From: an uncultured SAR92 cluster bacterium
GTDB lineage: Bacteria; Pseudomonadota; Gammaproteobacteria; Pseudomonadales; Porticoccaceae
Length of the DNA stretch: 64,000 nucleotides
Reading direction: 5' to 3'
Assembly (NCBI GenBank): GCA_902527245.1
Contig: CABZOI010000004.1
Coordinates: forward strand, 62,001 to 126,000
Position 1 is the stretch's first letter. Every line of letters begins with the position of its first letter. Shown piece after piece: positions 9,790 through 18,536 of the stretch. The position numbers were made by a program, and so were the translations under genes. Below the pieces are notes generated by a model. The model was not told where the DNA came from. It saw nothing but the letters and a program-made list of their open reading frames with translations, and ran no database searches.

Positions 9790-10515
9790 TCACTCTATAG
9801 CAATAGCTCGAACCCAGGTCCCCTCCATTCTCTCGACATGCAGAGGCAGGCTCATAAAAAATACTCTGTCATTTTTTAAGTTTTCAATATTTGCCAGTGG
9901 GTACACTATCGGAATATTGTTACCCGTCATCGCTCTATGGGTCGGACTATTATCAGGTTCTGGACCATCCCAATTCGTCTCCCATGAGATTCCTGGCCCT
10001 CCAACCGCTAGCATTTTTATTTTTTTGTCCTCAGCCAACCATCTCGCGGTCTCCCCCACCAGAGTTGGCTGGTCATCACCACTCCAACAGCTGTGCAATA
10101 TAACAATATCTCCGTTACGAACATTATCTAAGTGCTCAGGCAAAATATCACCGCCTTTGAGGTGATCTAGTACGCAGACGCAGGCCTCTCCGTAATAGGT
10201 ATTCAAAGGTACATCCCAAATACCTTTCATCCCCTCAGGCAAACAAGTCCAATTATCATTATGTCTCACACCCAACTGAATATGCGATCCCATATGACCG
10301 CTGATCGCTCCGATGGGCCAATCACTGACCGTGCCTTGATTCGCTCCGACAAGTTGCTCCATCGTCCCGTCTTGCTCATTTATGGTTTCTTCACTTGGCC
10401 AACCATGTCCATAATGATCAGTTGTCCCCTCTTCAATTGTTCCATCAAGCCGGGTGACTCTTGCGATAAGTTCAACAGTCAGGTCTACGATCTTTTTGCC
10501 ATTTAAATCTATCAT
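9790..10515 (-). CDS. Cyclase-family hydrolase, copy 1 (PF04199, kynurenine-formamidase-like)
   Basis: A 241-residue member of the cyclase/KynB amidohydrolase family. The family metal motif HxGTHxD appears as HMGSHIQ (H74, G76, H78, Q80), so the usual Asp ligand is replaced by Gln. Family members hydrolyse N-formylkynurenine, isatin or other cyclic amides and lactones; the Gln substitution makes a straightforward assignment unsafe. No signal peptide is present. The gene overlaps its paralogue upstream by 4 bp (ATGA), so the two are translationally coupled. Confidence 0.85.
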   Translation of the reverse strand: MIDLNGKKIVDLTVELIARVTRLDGTIEEGTTDHYGHGWPSEETINEQDGTMEQLVGANQGTVSDWPIGAISGHMGSHIQLGVRHNDNWTCLPEGMKGIWDVPLNTYYGEACVCVLDHLKGGDILPEHLDNVRNGDIVILHSCWSGDDQPTLVGETARWLAEDKKIKMLAVGGPGISWETNWDGPEPDNSPTHRAMTGNNIPIVYPLANIENLKNDRVFFMSLPLHVERMEGTWVRAIAIE

Positions 10516-11372
10516 GATGTTTCAGCTCCTGAAGGCACAAATGCAACTGCTCTTACAAAACTTGCCTCAAGTTTTGGAACATTCAGTGGCATACCGTAAT
10601 AGAAAACCCGATCTGATTTTAACGTTTCGATATTAACAAGAGGGTGGACTATCGGGATGTTTGCACCCAACAGAAGACGTCTAATAGGCGAATTATTTGG
10701 TGCGGCAACTTTCAAATCATACTGCCACTCAATTCCTGGATATCCAAATCCAATCATTTTGATTTTCCGATCTTTGATCAGCCACTCAGTAGTGCGGCTA
10801 GATAACCACGGCTGCTCTAGCCCTTCAAAAGGGCTTGTCATTAATACGATATCTCCTTTTTGAATATGATCAAGATGGTCTGGAAGAATCTCTTTTCCTC
10901 TTACATCTCCAGGCTCTGCTTTTGGTAGCCAAAACTTTTTCTTTGTATATTCCTTAGGATAGCTCGACTCTTCTACGATAGTTTCGGGAGTTAAATGATC
11001 CAAATTACATACCGAGGCCTCTCCAATGAAAGTTTCTATGGGCAGTTCCCACAATCCCTTCATATCAGCCGGGACACCTTTCCAATGACTGATATGACCT
11101 TTGCCACCTTGAATATGAGATCCATTATGCGTCGTCATCCGCTCTTGGCCCAAAATATCATCATGCTGTCTACCATCATAAAGATTGATATTATTGGGCG
11201 CGGCATACATCGTAAAAAGAGAATTATCCATGGGGAAGCGCCCTTCCCACATTACCCAATGCTTGCCATAAGGATCTGGGGCACCCTCCTCTACAGAACC
11301 ATCAAAGCGATTGATTCTAGGTGAAATCCTAGGGCTTAAATCTATGGATGTGTATCCATCTAAAGAAAACAT
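10512..11372 (-). CDS. Cyclase-family hydrolase, copy 2 (PF04199)
   Basis: A 286-residue paralogue of the following gene, with the same variant metal motif HNGSHIQ (H82, H86, Q88) and the same order of conserved blocks: an N-terminal DLSPRISPRINRFDGSVEEG-like block, GEASVC, ILPDHLD, a GDIVL strand and a C-terminal NIPIVHPLVNIE block. An insert of roughly 45 residues explains the length difference. The shared Gln and shared architecture suggest an old duplication, with the two products forming a heteromer or splitting substrates. It lies 94 bp downstream of the DUF1537 kinase with a probable terminator between, so the pair probably has its own promoter. Confidence 0.85.
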   Translation of the reverse strand: MFSLDGYTSIDLSPRISPRINRFDGSVEEGAPDPYGKHWVMWEGRFPMDNSLFTMYAAPNNINLYDGRQHDDILGQERMTTHNGSHIQGGKGHISHWKGVPADMKGLWELPIETFIGEASVCNLDHLTPETIVEESSYPKEYTKKKFWLPKAEPGDVRGKEILPDHLDHIQKGDIVLMTSPFEGLEQPWLSSRTTEWLIKDRKIKMIGFGYPGIEWQYDLKVAAPNNSPIRRLLLGANIPIVHPLVNIETLKSDRVFYYGMPLNVPKLEASFVRAVAFVPSGAETS

Positions 11373-11435
11373 ATTGACGTCTCGATACTTTCCTCAACTT
11401 AAGCATATGGTTTTAATTATTACAACGGAATTTAT

Positions 11436-11460
11436 CTAAAAACCACCCATTTCCCGGGTG
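11436..11460 (-). terminator. Probable intrinsic terminator after the DUF1537 kinase
   Basis: Read on the minus strand just after the TGA at 11469-11467, the sequence forms CACCC-GGGAAAT-GGGTG followed by GTTTTTA. The 5-bp stem is short but GC-rich, and the T-tract is in place. It could also be an operator, because it contains CACCCATTT. Confidence 0.5.
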
Positions 11461-11466
11461 CTTAAA

Positions 11467-12750
11467 TCAGATAATATTTTCTGCCTGGCGCATTCTATCC
11501 ATAGCATCAAAGAAAAAATTATCATTTCCGAGAGCACCAGCTTTCAAAACAAAAGATATTGGATCTGAACCTGACTGGTGACAATAACCACCACCCAATT
11601 CATCAAATGCTGAGACCTCTACTTTCTTGATACCAATAGAATTTATGACCTGTCCTGATGTTTCACCCCCAGCCACAACAAATTTTCTCGCACCAAGCTT
11701 GAATAGCCTATGCGCGACCTCTCCCAGAATTTTATCGGCTAGACTTGCCGCTCCACCTACACCCAGTGATTTCTGCGTTCTCGATAATTCGTCCAAATCT
11801 GCTGATGAAGATACTGCGATGGGGCCCTTATCTATATGCTGTTTTGCCCACATGATTATTTTTGAAACATATTCCGGATCATCATTTGCTGCTACAAGGT
11901 CCACTCGGAACGTTGGATGGTTTTTTTCAAAAGTATCTAACTGTCGCAAAGTAGCTTTCGCACAACTTCCTGCAATAAACACCTCTGCTCCAGGACTAGG
12001 TGAGAGTATACGCTTGGGCTTTGTAACTTTTGAGCTATGATTGTGTTTTTGCCAGGCTCTAGCTAAAAAGATGGGCAGCGCATCAGCACCTGTCGTGAGC
12101 TTCCAATCTAGGGTTAGCTCTGCAAGCCTTCTTAAATCCTCATCATCTGCAGCATCAGCAATAAAGAAAGGCGTAGATGACATCTTATTGATATGACTGC
12201 GAACTGACTCGACTTCTTTTATCAACATGGAGTGAGAAATCAATCCAACATGTTTACTTGTTTGTGATTGTAAAACCTCTACCAAATTCGAATTTGTCAT
12301 AGGAGTAACAGGATCATTCTGTTTAAAAGAGTCTCCTAAAGGAGTAGATCCAATAAACATTCTCCCTTGAAAGATGGTCACAGTGTATTCTGGAAATGCT
12401 GGGCAGAAGACTGTCTTTTTTGTATTCAGTGTTTCAAGCATCGCTTCAGCAATAGGACCAATGTTGCCGTCAGTCGTCGAATCAAAGGTGGCGCAATATT
12501 TATAATAAAATCTTTTACAACCAATAGATTGAAGCGCTTTTACTGTGCTCACTGCTTCAAGTCTGGCATCATCGGGCGCAATCAAACGAATTTTTCTTGC
12601 GACAACAACTGCTTGTGCATCAGAATCAGTAATTGATTCAAGCTCATCGATCGAACTTACCAATGGACAAGAGATACCCTCTCTCTCAAGAAGACTTGCA
12701 ACCATCATTCCACCAGTCAAGTCATCCGCAAGGATTCCCAGTTCAATCAT
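11467..12750 (-). CDS. Four-carbon acid sugar kinase family protein (DUF1537, OtnK-like)
   Basis: A 427-residue protein with both halves of the family. The N-terminal substrate-binding domain starts ADDLTGGMMVASLL (residues 8-21) and includes KYCATFDST near residue 84. The C-terminal nucleotide-binding domain carries VAGGETSGQV (about residue 362), with GSDPISFVLKAGALGNDNFF near the end. Characterised members (OtnK, DtnK) phosphorylate 3-oxo-tetronate or four-carbon sugar acids. The usual partners (aldolase OtnC, isomerase OtnI, dehydrogenase LtnD) are not next to it, so the substrate may differ. A PfkB kinase at 23144 is the only other small-molecule sugar kinase nearby. It is divergent from the carboxylesterase gene across a 160-bp gap. 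Confidence 0.88.
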   Translation of the reverse strand: MIELGILADDLTGGMMVASLLEREGISCPLVSSIDELESITDSDAQAVVVARKIRLIAPDDARLEAVSTVKALQSIGCKRFYYKYCATFDSTTDGNIGPIAEAMLETLNTKKTVFCPAFPEYTVTIFQGRMFIGSTPLGDSFKQNDPVTPMTNSNLVEVLQSQTSKHVGLISHSMLIKEVESVRSHINKMSSTPFFIADAADDEDLRRLAELTLDWKLTTGADALPIFLARAWQKHNHSSKVTKPKRILSPSPGAEVFIAGSCAKATLRQLDTFEKNHPTFRVDLVAANDDPEYVSKIIMWAKQHIDKGPIAVSSSADLDELSRTQKSLGVGGAASLADKILGEVAHRLFKLGARKFVVAGGETSGQVINSIGIKKVEVSAFDELGGGYCHQSGSDPISFVLKAGALGNDNFFFDAMDRMRQAENII

Positions 12751-12910
12751 CGAAAAACTCTCTATCTATTAAAATGGATGTAAACGTAATCATTGTCTTT
12801 TCGATACTAATTTACAACATGTTGAGCAAAATAATCCCCCCACATTTTCACATGTAAGAAAAAATGATTAAATTGGGTAGTAATAATTTTAAATTCTTTG
12901 GTATCTAAAA
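12751..12910. promoter_or_regulatory. Divergent promoter region, DUF1537 kinase / carboxylesterase
   Basis: A 160-bp AT-rich gap between divergent starts, so it must hold promoters for both. It contains a perfect CAACATGTTG palindrome (about 12817-12826) and a run of C residues around 12834. I cannot assign -35/-10 boxes with confidence. Confidence 0.35.
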
Positions 12911-14356
12911 ATGAAAAAAACGACTCGTCTGGGCAAAATCATTGGAATTGATGACAATGAAATCCAAACCTTTTTGGGAATCAGGTATGGAGAGCCACCA
13001 ATCAATGCAAGGCGATTCAAAGCGTCCTTAGCATCAGGCGGCTGGAGTAACACACTTGATGCGACATCTTTTCCAAATAGAGCGATGCAAGATAAAACGC
13101 TAGATGCCGATGGTAGAAAAATACCTGGAAAAGTCAGTGAGGATTGCTTATTTTTAAACATCTACCAACCTAAAAATGCAAATAAACTTGCGCCCGTTCT
13201 TGTCTGGATGCACGGTGGTGCATTCAAGCATGGGTCTGCCAACGAGTTTGATGGATCTGTTCTGGCTGCGCAACAACAAGTGGTAGTTGTTACACTAAAC
13301 TTTAGAGTAGGAGCATTTGGCTTCCTAGATTTTTCAAAGTTCGGATCTGAATATTTGGGATCCGCTTCGAATGGTATACAAGACTGTATCCTTGCACTTC
13401 AATGGATACAAGATAATATTGAAGAATATGGAGGTGATCCAGACAACGTTACTATCTCCGGAGAATCATCTGGTGGAACAATGACTTTAGGCCTGTTAGG
13501 TTGTCCCTCCGCATATTCGCTCTATCATAAAGCAATTGCATGCAGTCCAACATGTCCTTATAAAGAGCTCGAAGATCCCACTGAAAAAGTTCAATCTGCT
13601 TTGAATATTGATTCGGATAATTATCTAAGTCCAATGCTTGAGATGTCTGCGATTGATATCTGTAGGTTAGAGCTTGGATTTCGAGTCTCTATTGATGGAG
13701 AAGTCGTAAAAAGTCCGACAATTCAAGCGATCAAATCGAGAGGTAAAAACGGAGTCCCAATACTTGTTGGCAGTAATTCGAGAGAGGGTACTCTCTACAC
13801 TGAGGGGAAAGATGAAGATCAGCCTCACTATGAACTTTGGAATCATGGGCTCGCAAGGGAAATGCTATTTGGTGAGGATCCAGACTCATATCTAATTTCA
13901 CTTAAAACTGAGTATCCAAATGCTTCATCTGGAAAAATTCATGAAATGATTTGGACTGATATGTTTAGACGAACAGCTTTACAGACTGCTTTAACAAGTT
14001 CTGAATTTGGCAAAGGCGGATGGCTCTATTATTTTGATAATCCCGCAAATCTGCCAAAGTATAAAGATTTTGGAGCAACTCACGCATCTGAAATGGCTTT
14101 CATGTTCAACACTTTTGATAATCCAAATTCGTTGGGAAGGGAATTTCACGATAGGAATGATCAAAAAGTAAGAAGCACTGCAAGAAAATGGTCACAAGGC
14201 ATAGCCAACTTTATGAAATTGGGATATCCAGTAATAGACTCTAATCAAGCCTGGCCAAATTATGAGCAAGAATTAAAAAATTGTTTAGTTATCAGCAATA
14301 ATTTTCAAATTTCTCAGAATATAGATGAGTTGCATGAAGAACTTTGGTCTTCATAA
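12911..14356 (+). CDS. Type-B carboxylesterase
   Basis: A 481-residue alpha/beta-hydrolase of the carboxylesterase/PnbA type. The oxyanion loop HGGAF is at 101-105 and the nucleophile elbow GESSGG puts Ser186 in the active site. Glu292 (SREGTLYTEG) and His391 (GATHASEM) complete the triad. The SEDCLFLNIYQP block (76-87) is a family hallmark. Length matches bacterial type-B enzymes. No signal peptide is seen, so it probably cleaves an ester in the cytoplasm. It stands alone on the plus strand and converges with the DUF3604 gene 10 bp away. Confidence 0.92.
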   Translation: MKKTTRLGKIIGIDDNEIQTFLGIRYGEPPINARRFKASLASGGWSNTLDATSFPNRAMQDKTLDADGRKIPGKVSEDCLFLNIYQPKNANKLAPVLVWMHGGAFKHGSANEFDGSVLAAQQQVVVVTLNFRVGAFGFLDFSKFGSEYLGSASNGIQDCILALQWIQDNIEEYGGDPDNVTISGESSGGTMTLGLLGCPSAYSLYHKAIACSPTCPYKELEDPTEKVQSALNIDSDNYLSPMLEMSAIDICRLELGFRVSIDGEVVKSPTIQAIKSRGKNGVPILVGSNSREGTLYTEGKDEDQPHYELWNHGLAREMLFGEDPDSYLISLKTEYPNASSGKIHEMIWTDMFRRTALQTALTSSEFGKGGWLYYFDNPANLPKYKDFGATHASEMAFMFNTFDNPNSLGREFHDRNDQKVRSTARKWSQGIANFMKLGYPVIDSNQAWPNYEQELKNCLVISNNFQISQNIDELHEELWSS

Positions 14357-14366
14357 TTCCTTTGGC

Positions 14367-16211
14367 TCAAGGGCTATACCAAATGGGTGATGAGTAGGCT
14401 CTCTCCTGTATCGTTCGTGGTTTTAATTCACCCTCCCCATATGTTGCATAATCATAGGTATTCCATCTTGGAGTTGGGACTTGCAGGACTCTCACATAAT
14501 AAAACGAATATTCGTTCTTATTAAAATCAGGATCTTGCCAAAACGCCTGTAGCGCTTCACTACCATCCTGATCTGAGTAACTTCCTGCTGTGTAAGCCGC
14601 CAACGAACAATTAACTTTTATTTTGGCACTACATTTATTCACTTTTGGCGCAACTGCAATATCGTAAACTTTTTCATGTAATAAACCACTCTGGTCCTGC
14701 CAACCTTTGATCACTTGAATTCTATCTAAGTTTGCCTCCATCGGGTCTTTTGATGCCACTACCAAAAATGATGGTGGCCTTTTTTCACTAATTCGATAGA
14801 GATCTCCTCCCATCGGCACTCCTTTTTGATAACCAATTTCAGCAAAATTGGCTTTATCAATATCTGTTTTTGTAAAGCTCCAACCCCCAAAAAATCGTAA
14901 TGAAATTCTCGTGCCTGTGGTTGCATAAACCTCTTTTCTTCTTATAGAGGAAAATATGCTCTCCCGAGTATTGTCTGTTGCCCAGACTGCAGCCAATCCT
15001 GATGCACCCATATTCATCGTCATACCCGTTGCTCTGTATTGACTAGGCTCCTCATATGCCATTTTACCCCAAAAATTATCTTCTTCCGCTGTGGAAAGTC
15101 CTGTATGAGTGTCTGTGGAGCCAATAACACCGAATTTAAATGGGTTCACACCGAATTCTTTTTTTATGGTTAATCCTTTTTTAAGAACTGACCGAGCGTG
15201 CGATCTCTCAGCTTTGTCAATTTTTACACCCAGCGAATCATCTCTTGCTCTATTTAATGTATCAAACCAACCTCTCTCAAAATTAGCGTAGGAATCATCA
15301 GGCGAAATCAAGGGATGCGTCTCACTATCACCTTTGAATTGAGTGACTTCAATGATTGGTTCGAATTCAGTTCTCACTTGTAAATAATCATAAGAAAAAG
15401 GAGTATTTTTGAATGTTTCGTTTTTAAAAAATTGTCCATTGCTCAAATTAGTGTTGTGAGGAATCGTAATAACATCATCACCCGATTCTTCTTTATACTT
15501 CGTTAGAAATTTCCAAAGATCCTCAGGATCTTGGCTTTCAAATGCTGAGAATGGAATAATCGATCCAGTTTGTTTTGGGCTACCTGAAAACATAACATTT
15601 CTGTGAGCCATACCACCCTCAGTAGCACTATATTCATACCCTACAAAGGTAGTAAACTTTCCTGGTTGGTAATGTCGCTCTGCCTCATTTATAACCTCGC
15701 TCCAAATATCTCTTTTGAACTCTTGGCTCAGGTTAAATTTAGTTTGCTTGAGTCCCTTCGATTGAATAAGCTCATTTTGAAGTGATTTAAATTTACTTTT
15801 GTTTTCAGCATTTACGAGTTCAGATGGTTTCGGCATTTTTTTTAGTTGATCAAGCACTTGTTCAGCAACTTCCTGATCTTCAATTATACTTTTTGTATTC
15901 GAAAGAGCAGCAAAGGCACCCAAATCCTCTGCATGATCAGCAATCATTATAAAATCGAGAGGTGTTCGTATTGACGCGTATTGCCCACCATTTGCCTTAA
16001 TCCTTTCGCCTTTCGCAAATCGATAAGCTTGATCTGAGGTTATTGTTGTTCCAGTTGCAAAAGCATCAGATGATAAATAGGTATGTACATGAGTATCACC
16101 CCAAAAGAGATTTACAGGATATGAATCAAGTTCTTGAGATAAAATGCTACAAGTTGCGCTTATATAAAAAACGGAAACAACCCATTTAATGGGAGATCTC
16201 AATTTTAACAT
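14367..16211 (-). CDS. DUF3604 protein (exported, PHP-like)
   Basis: A 614-residue protein with a hydrophobic N-terminal export segment (residues 8-25) and the signature start of the DUF3604 family, NLFWGDTHVHTYLSSDA, at 34-50. Other family blocks include FIMIADHAE (PHP-like metal ligands), FVGYEYSA, ITIPHNTN and GSTDTHTG, which fit a metal-dependent hydrolase fold related to PHP phosphoesterases. I know of no established activity for the family. The conserved His/Asp clusters and export signal point to a periplasmic hydrolase. The gene is 29 bp downstream of the ADP-ribosylglycohydrolase gene and probably co-transcribed with it. Confidence 0.88.
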   Translation of the reverse strand: MLKLRSPIKWVVSVFYISATCSILSQELDSYPVNLFWGDTHVHTYLSSDAFATGTTITSDQAYRFAKGERIKANGGQYASIRTPLDFIMIADHAEDLGAFAALSNTKSIIEDQEVAEQVLDQLKKMPKPSELVNAENKSKFKSLQNELIQSKGLKQTKFNLSQEFKRDIWSEVINEAERHYQPGKFTTFVGYEYSATEGGMAHRNVMFSGSPKQTGSIIPFSAFESQDPEDLWKFLTKYKEESGDDVITIPHNTNLSNGQFFKNETFKNTPFSYDYLQVRTEFEPIIEVTQFKGDSETHPLISPDDSYANFERGWFDTLNRARDDSLGVKIDKAERSHARSVLKKGLTIKKEFGVNPFKFGVIGSTDTHTGLSTAEEDNFWGKMAYEEPSQYRATGMTMNMGASGLAAVWATDNTRESIFSSIRRKEVYATTGTRISLRFFGGWSFTKTDIDKANFAEIGYQKGVPMGGDLYRISEKRPPSFLVVASKDPMEANLDRIQVIKGWQDQSGLLHEKVYDIAVAPKVNKCSAKIKVNCSLAAYTAGSYSDQDGSEALQAFWQDPDFNKNEYSFYYVRVLQVPTPRWNTYDYATYGEGELKPRTIQERAYSSPIWYSP

Positions 16212-16240
16212 CTGATTGATCCCAAGGAGCTTGCTCTATT

Positions 16241-17614
16241 TTATGAGTTTTTGATTGAGCAATGTACATCAAAAGTTCTTTTAGCAAGCTCTTTCATAGT
16301 TATTTCCTGAAACCCTATCACACTTGGTTTAATCGTATCATTCAATGGAGGTATCATCGTTGATTCCATATTGGAAAGGCCATGGACTGCGCCCAAGATT
16401 GAACCACAAGTGGCACCATTACAGTCGGTGTCCCAGCCTCCCTCGACAGCAAAACAAACGGAGCGATGAAAGTCTAATTCGCCATAAAATAAAGCCCCGA
16501 TAACAACAAGTGCGTTATTTACGGTGTGAACTCCATTCAAATCTCCAAAGTCTTCCTCAACCCAATCCATATAACTATAAAAGTCTTTTTTGACTTTCAT
16601 TTTTTCAATCGCCTGCATGCAAGCCTCTGATAACTTACAGTGAGATGGTATTTCAGAGAGCCCTATTTTTATAAGCTCGATCGGATCGGAAACGTTGAAC
16701 GCACCTGCAATAATAGCTGCGAACATCATTTCTCCATAAATACCATTCGCTCGATGCGTCCAACAAGCATCTCTATAAGCGAATTCAGCGGCTAGTTCTG
16801 GATTACCTGCGCAGCCATATCCCCAACCATCGGCTCTGATCTGTGCACCTATCCATTCTCGATAGGGATTTCTATTGAGACTTGTGTACTCGGGGGTTAC
16901 CCAGTCAGACGCTGTGCTTCTGGGACTAGCATTGTTATAGTTAAGAATCGCTTGTGATTCAGCCGTGCATATAACGTTGTAAGGAAGGCAGCTATTCCAA
17001 GTATGCGCTATATGCCGCCAAGTAAACTCAGCACCATATTTCTCCATTATTGCGAGGGCGATCAATGTATAGTGGATGTCATCATCAGGTTCCATAAAAG
17101 CGATATTTTCGCGTTGAGAATTTGGGCAATAAACAACAAAATCGTCTCCAACATCTTCTCCACTAAAATAGTAGTCGAGCGGCCAATGATTCCTATTTTT
17201 GAGATATTCTTTGATCGCCGCCCTTCCTATCAACCCCTTTTGGCCACGAATTCCCATCCCTTCAACCGGTTTACCCAGAGCACAACCAACCGCTCTACCC
17301 GTCCAAGCTCCATGGAATTTATCCAGCAAATCCTTATCCTCTATCGAGTCGAAACGGCGGGGTCCTGATGGCCTAGCTTTCTTAATCTCAGTCAACGTAT
17401 ATGGTTGTTCATAGGGAAATGATAATGAAACTTTTAAATTATTCAGATCACTATAAATCTCGTCGACAAGATCGAAATCCATTTTGTGAGATTCGTCATC
17501 TAAGCATGTCACTCTCTTTGCAATTTCTTTTGGAACTTGAACGCCCTCATATTCCAATTGCACCAGCTCATATTTAAGCAGTGCGAGTGGTGACTCCCAT
17601 CCTGTAAATATCAT
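16241..17614 (-). CDS. ADP-ribosylglycohydrolase (DraG/ARH) family protein
   Basis: A 457-residue protein. After an N-terminal extension of about 95 residues comes the family core: GAWTGRAVGCALGKPVEGMG, then EPDDDIHYTLIAL, corresponding to the first acidic metal cluster (normally TDDT), and GGWDTDCNGATCGSILGAVHG, the second cluster with the DxD metal ligands. Family members cleave ADP-ribose from protein, from ribose or from small molecules using two Mg ions. The enzyme is longer than DraG (about 300 residues), and the first cluster starts with Pro-Asp rather than Thr-Asp, as in uncharacterised environmental members. It lies 14 bp downstream of the enoyl-CoA hydratase and upstream of the DUF3604 gene. 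Confidence 0.88.
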   Translation of the reverse strand: MIFTGWESPLALLKYELVQLEYEGVQVPKEIAKRVTCLDDESHKMDFDLVDEIYSDLNNLKVSLSFPYEQPYTLTEIKKARPSGPRRFDSIEDKDLLDKFHGAWTGRAVGCALGKPVEGMGIRGQKGLIGRAAIKEYLKNRNHWPLDYYFSGEDVGDDFVVYCPNSQRENIAFMEPDDDIHYTLIALAIMEKYGAEFTWRHIAHTWNSCLPYNVICTAESQAILNYNNASPRSTASDWVTPEYTSLNRNPYREWIGAQIRADGWGYGCAGNPELAAEFAYRDACWTHRANGIYGEMMFAAIIAGAFNVSDPIELIKIGLSEIPSHCKLSEACMQAIEKMKVKKDFYSYMDWVEEDFGDLNGVHTVNNALVVIGALFYGELDFHRSVCFAVEGGWDTDCNGATCGSILGAVHGLSNMESTMIPPLNDTIKPSVIGFQEITMKELAKRTFDVHCSIKNS

Positions 17615-17628
17615 GTTTACTCCCCTTT

Positions 17629-18453
17629 TTATTTTATCTTTTTAAAATTTGGTAATCTTTTTTCCAAAAATGAATTAATTCCTTCTTTAAAATCCTCTCT
17701 TTTTAAACTTTCGTCCATCCAGCTTGTAGACTCAATATTTGCAATTCCTAATTCCTTGTTCAAGTGTTGATAGACTTGTCTCTTCATCATCATAAGTGAA
17801 TATGGGGCAACGGTTTTTGAAAAGCTTTTCACGAAATCCTGCGCATCTTTTAATGCCTCACCATTCTTGGAGATTCTATTCGCATAACCAATCCGATATG
17901 CCTCGTTGGCATCTACTCGACGCGAACTCCACATCAAATCAAGAGCATTAGAAGGTCCTATTATTCTCGGAAGCATCCAACTAGTTCCATGCTCAGCAAT
18001 CAATCCTCTTGGCGAAAATGATGTAATTAATTTTGCTTTTTCGTCCATAAATCGCATGTCACAAAATGTGGCATAGCTGAAACCTAATCCAGCACAAGCT
18101 CCATTTATCGCTGCGATCAAAGGCTTTTTAAGTGCTAAAAAATAGGCGGGTGAACCTTCAAAATTTTTATTTTCACTTTCAAAACCAACCTCTAAATGCT
18201 CAAACGTTTCCTCTGTTCTTTTTCCATCATCACTAATTTTACCAAGTGACTTCATATCAACACCGGAACAAAATCCTCTTCCTGATCCAGTAATCACTGT
18301 ACCGACAACCTCTTCAGTTGTATCTGAAATGAACAGTGCATGTCTTATCTCCGCTTGCGTTAAACTTGTTAGCGCATTCAATGTATCAGGGCGATTGATC
18401 GTAATAGTCGCAACGCCATCTGAGGTGCCGTATAAAATTTCTTGATATTCCAT
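17629..18453 (-). CDS. Enoyl-CoA hydratase/isomerase (crotonase family)
   Basis: A crotonase-fold protein of 274 residues from the ATG at 18453; an in-frame TTG at 18459 with an AGGA box 5 nt upstream is the alternative start. The CoA-binding and oxyanion segments are clear (ITGSGRGFCSGVDMKSLG, AAINGACAGLGFS). The canonical first hydratase Glu is not conserved (SFSPRGLIAEHGTSW), but the AEHGTSW variant is common in this family, so the reaction could be hydration, isomerisation or hydrolysis of an acyl-CoA. A short gap links it to the ADP-ribosylglycohydrolase downstream and an 83-bp gap to the GldA-like gene upstream. Confidence 0.88.
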   Translation of the reverse strand: MEYQEILYGTSDGVATITINRPDTLNALTSLTQAEIRHALFISDTTEEVVGTVITGSGRGFCSGVDMKSLGKISDDGKRTEETFEHLEVGFESENKNFEGSPAYFLALKKPLIAAINGACAGLGFSYATFCDMRFMDEKAKLITSFSPRGLIAEHGTSWMLPRIIGPSNALDLMWSSRRVDANEAYRIGYANRISKNGEALKDAQDFVKSFSKTVAPYSLMMMKRQVYQHLNKELGIANIESTSWMDESLKREDFKEGINSFLEKRLPNFKKIK

Positions 18454-18536
18454 ATCCAAAAATATCCTAATGCTAATTTTTATCTCTTTTCAAAAATTTA
18501 CACGCCAAATTTTATTCTTAAGAAAACAACAGACAG

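Noticed and set aside
11444-11460. CACCCATTTCCCGGGTG as an operator
   Set aside because: It directly follows the kinase stop and is followed by a T-tract on the minus strand, so a terminator explains it better; I kept it only as weak support for the motif.
11627-12040. 137-codon ORF on the plus strand
   Set aside because: Antisense shadow of the DUF1537 kinase, no supporting motif or ribosome site.
16181-16193. CCCATTTAATGGG palindrome
   Set aside because: It is inside the coding sequence for the DUF3604 signal peptide, so it is most likely coincidental.
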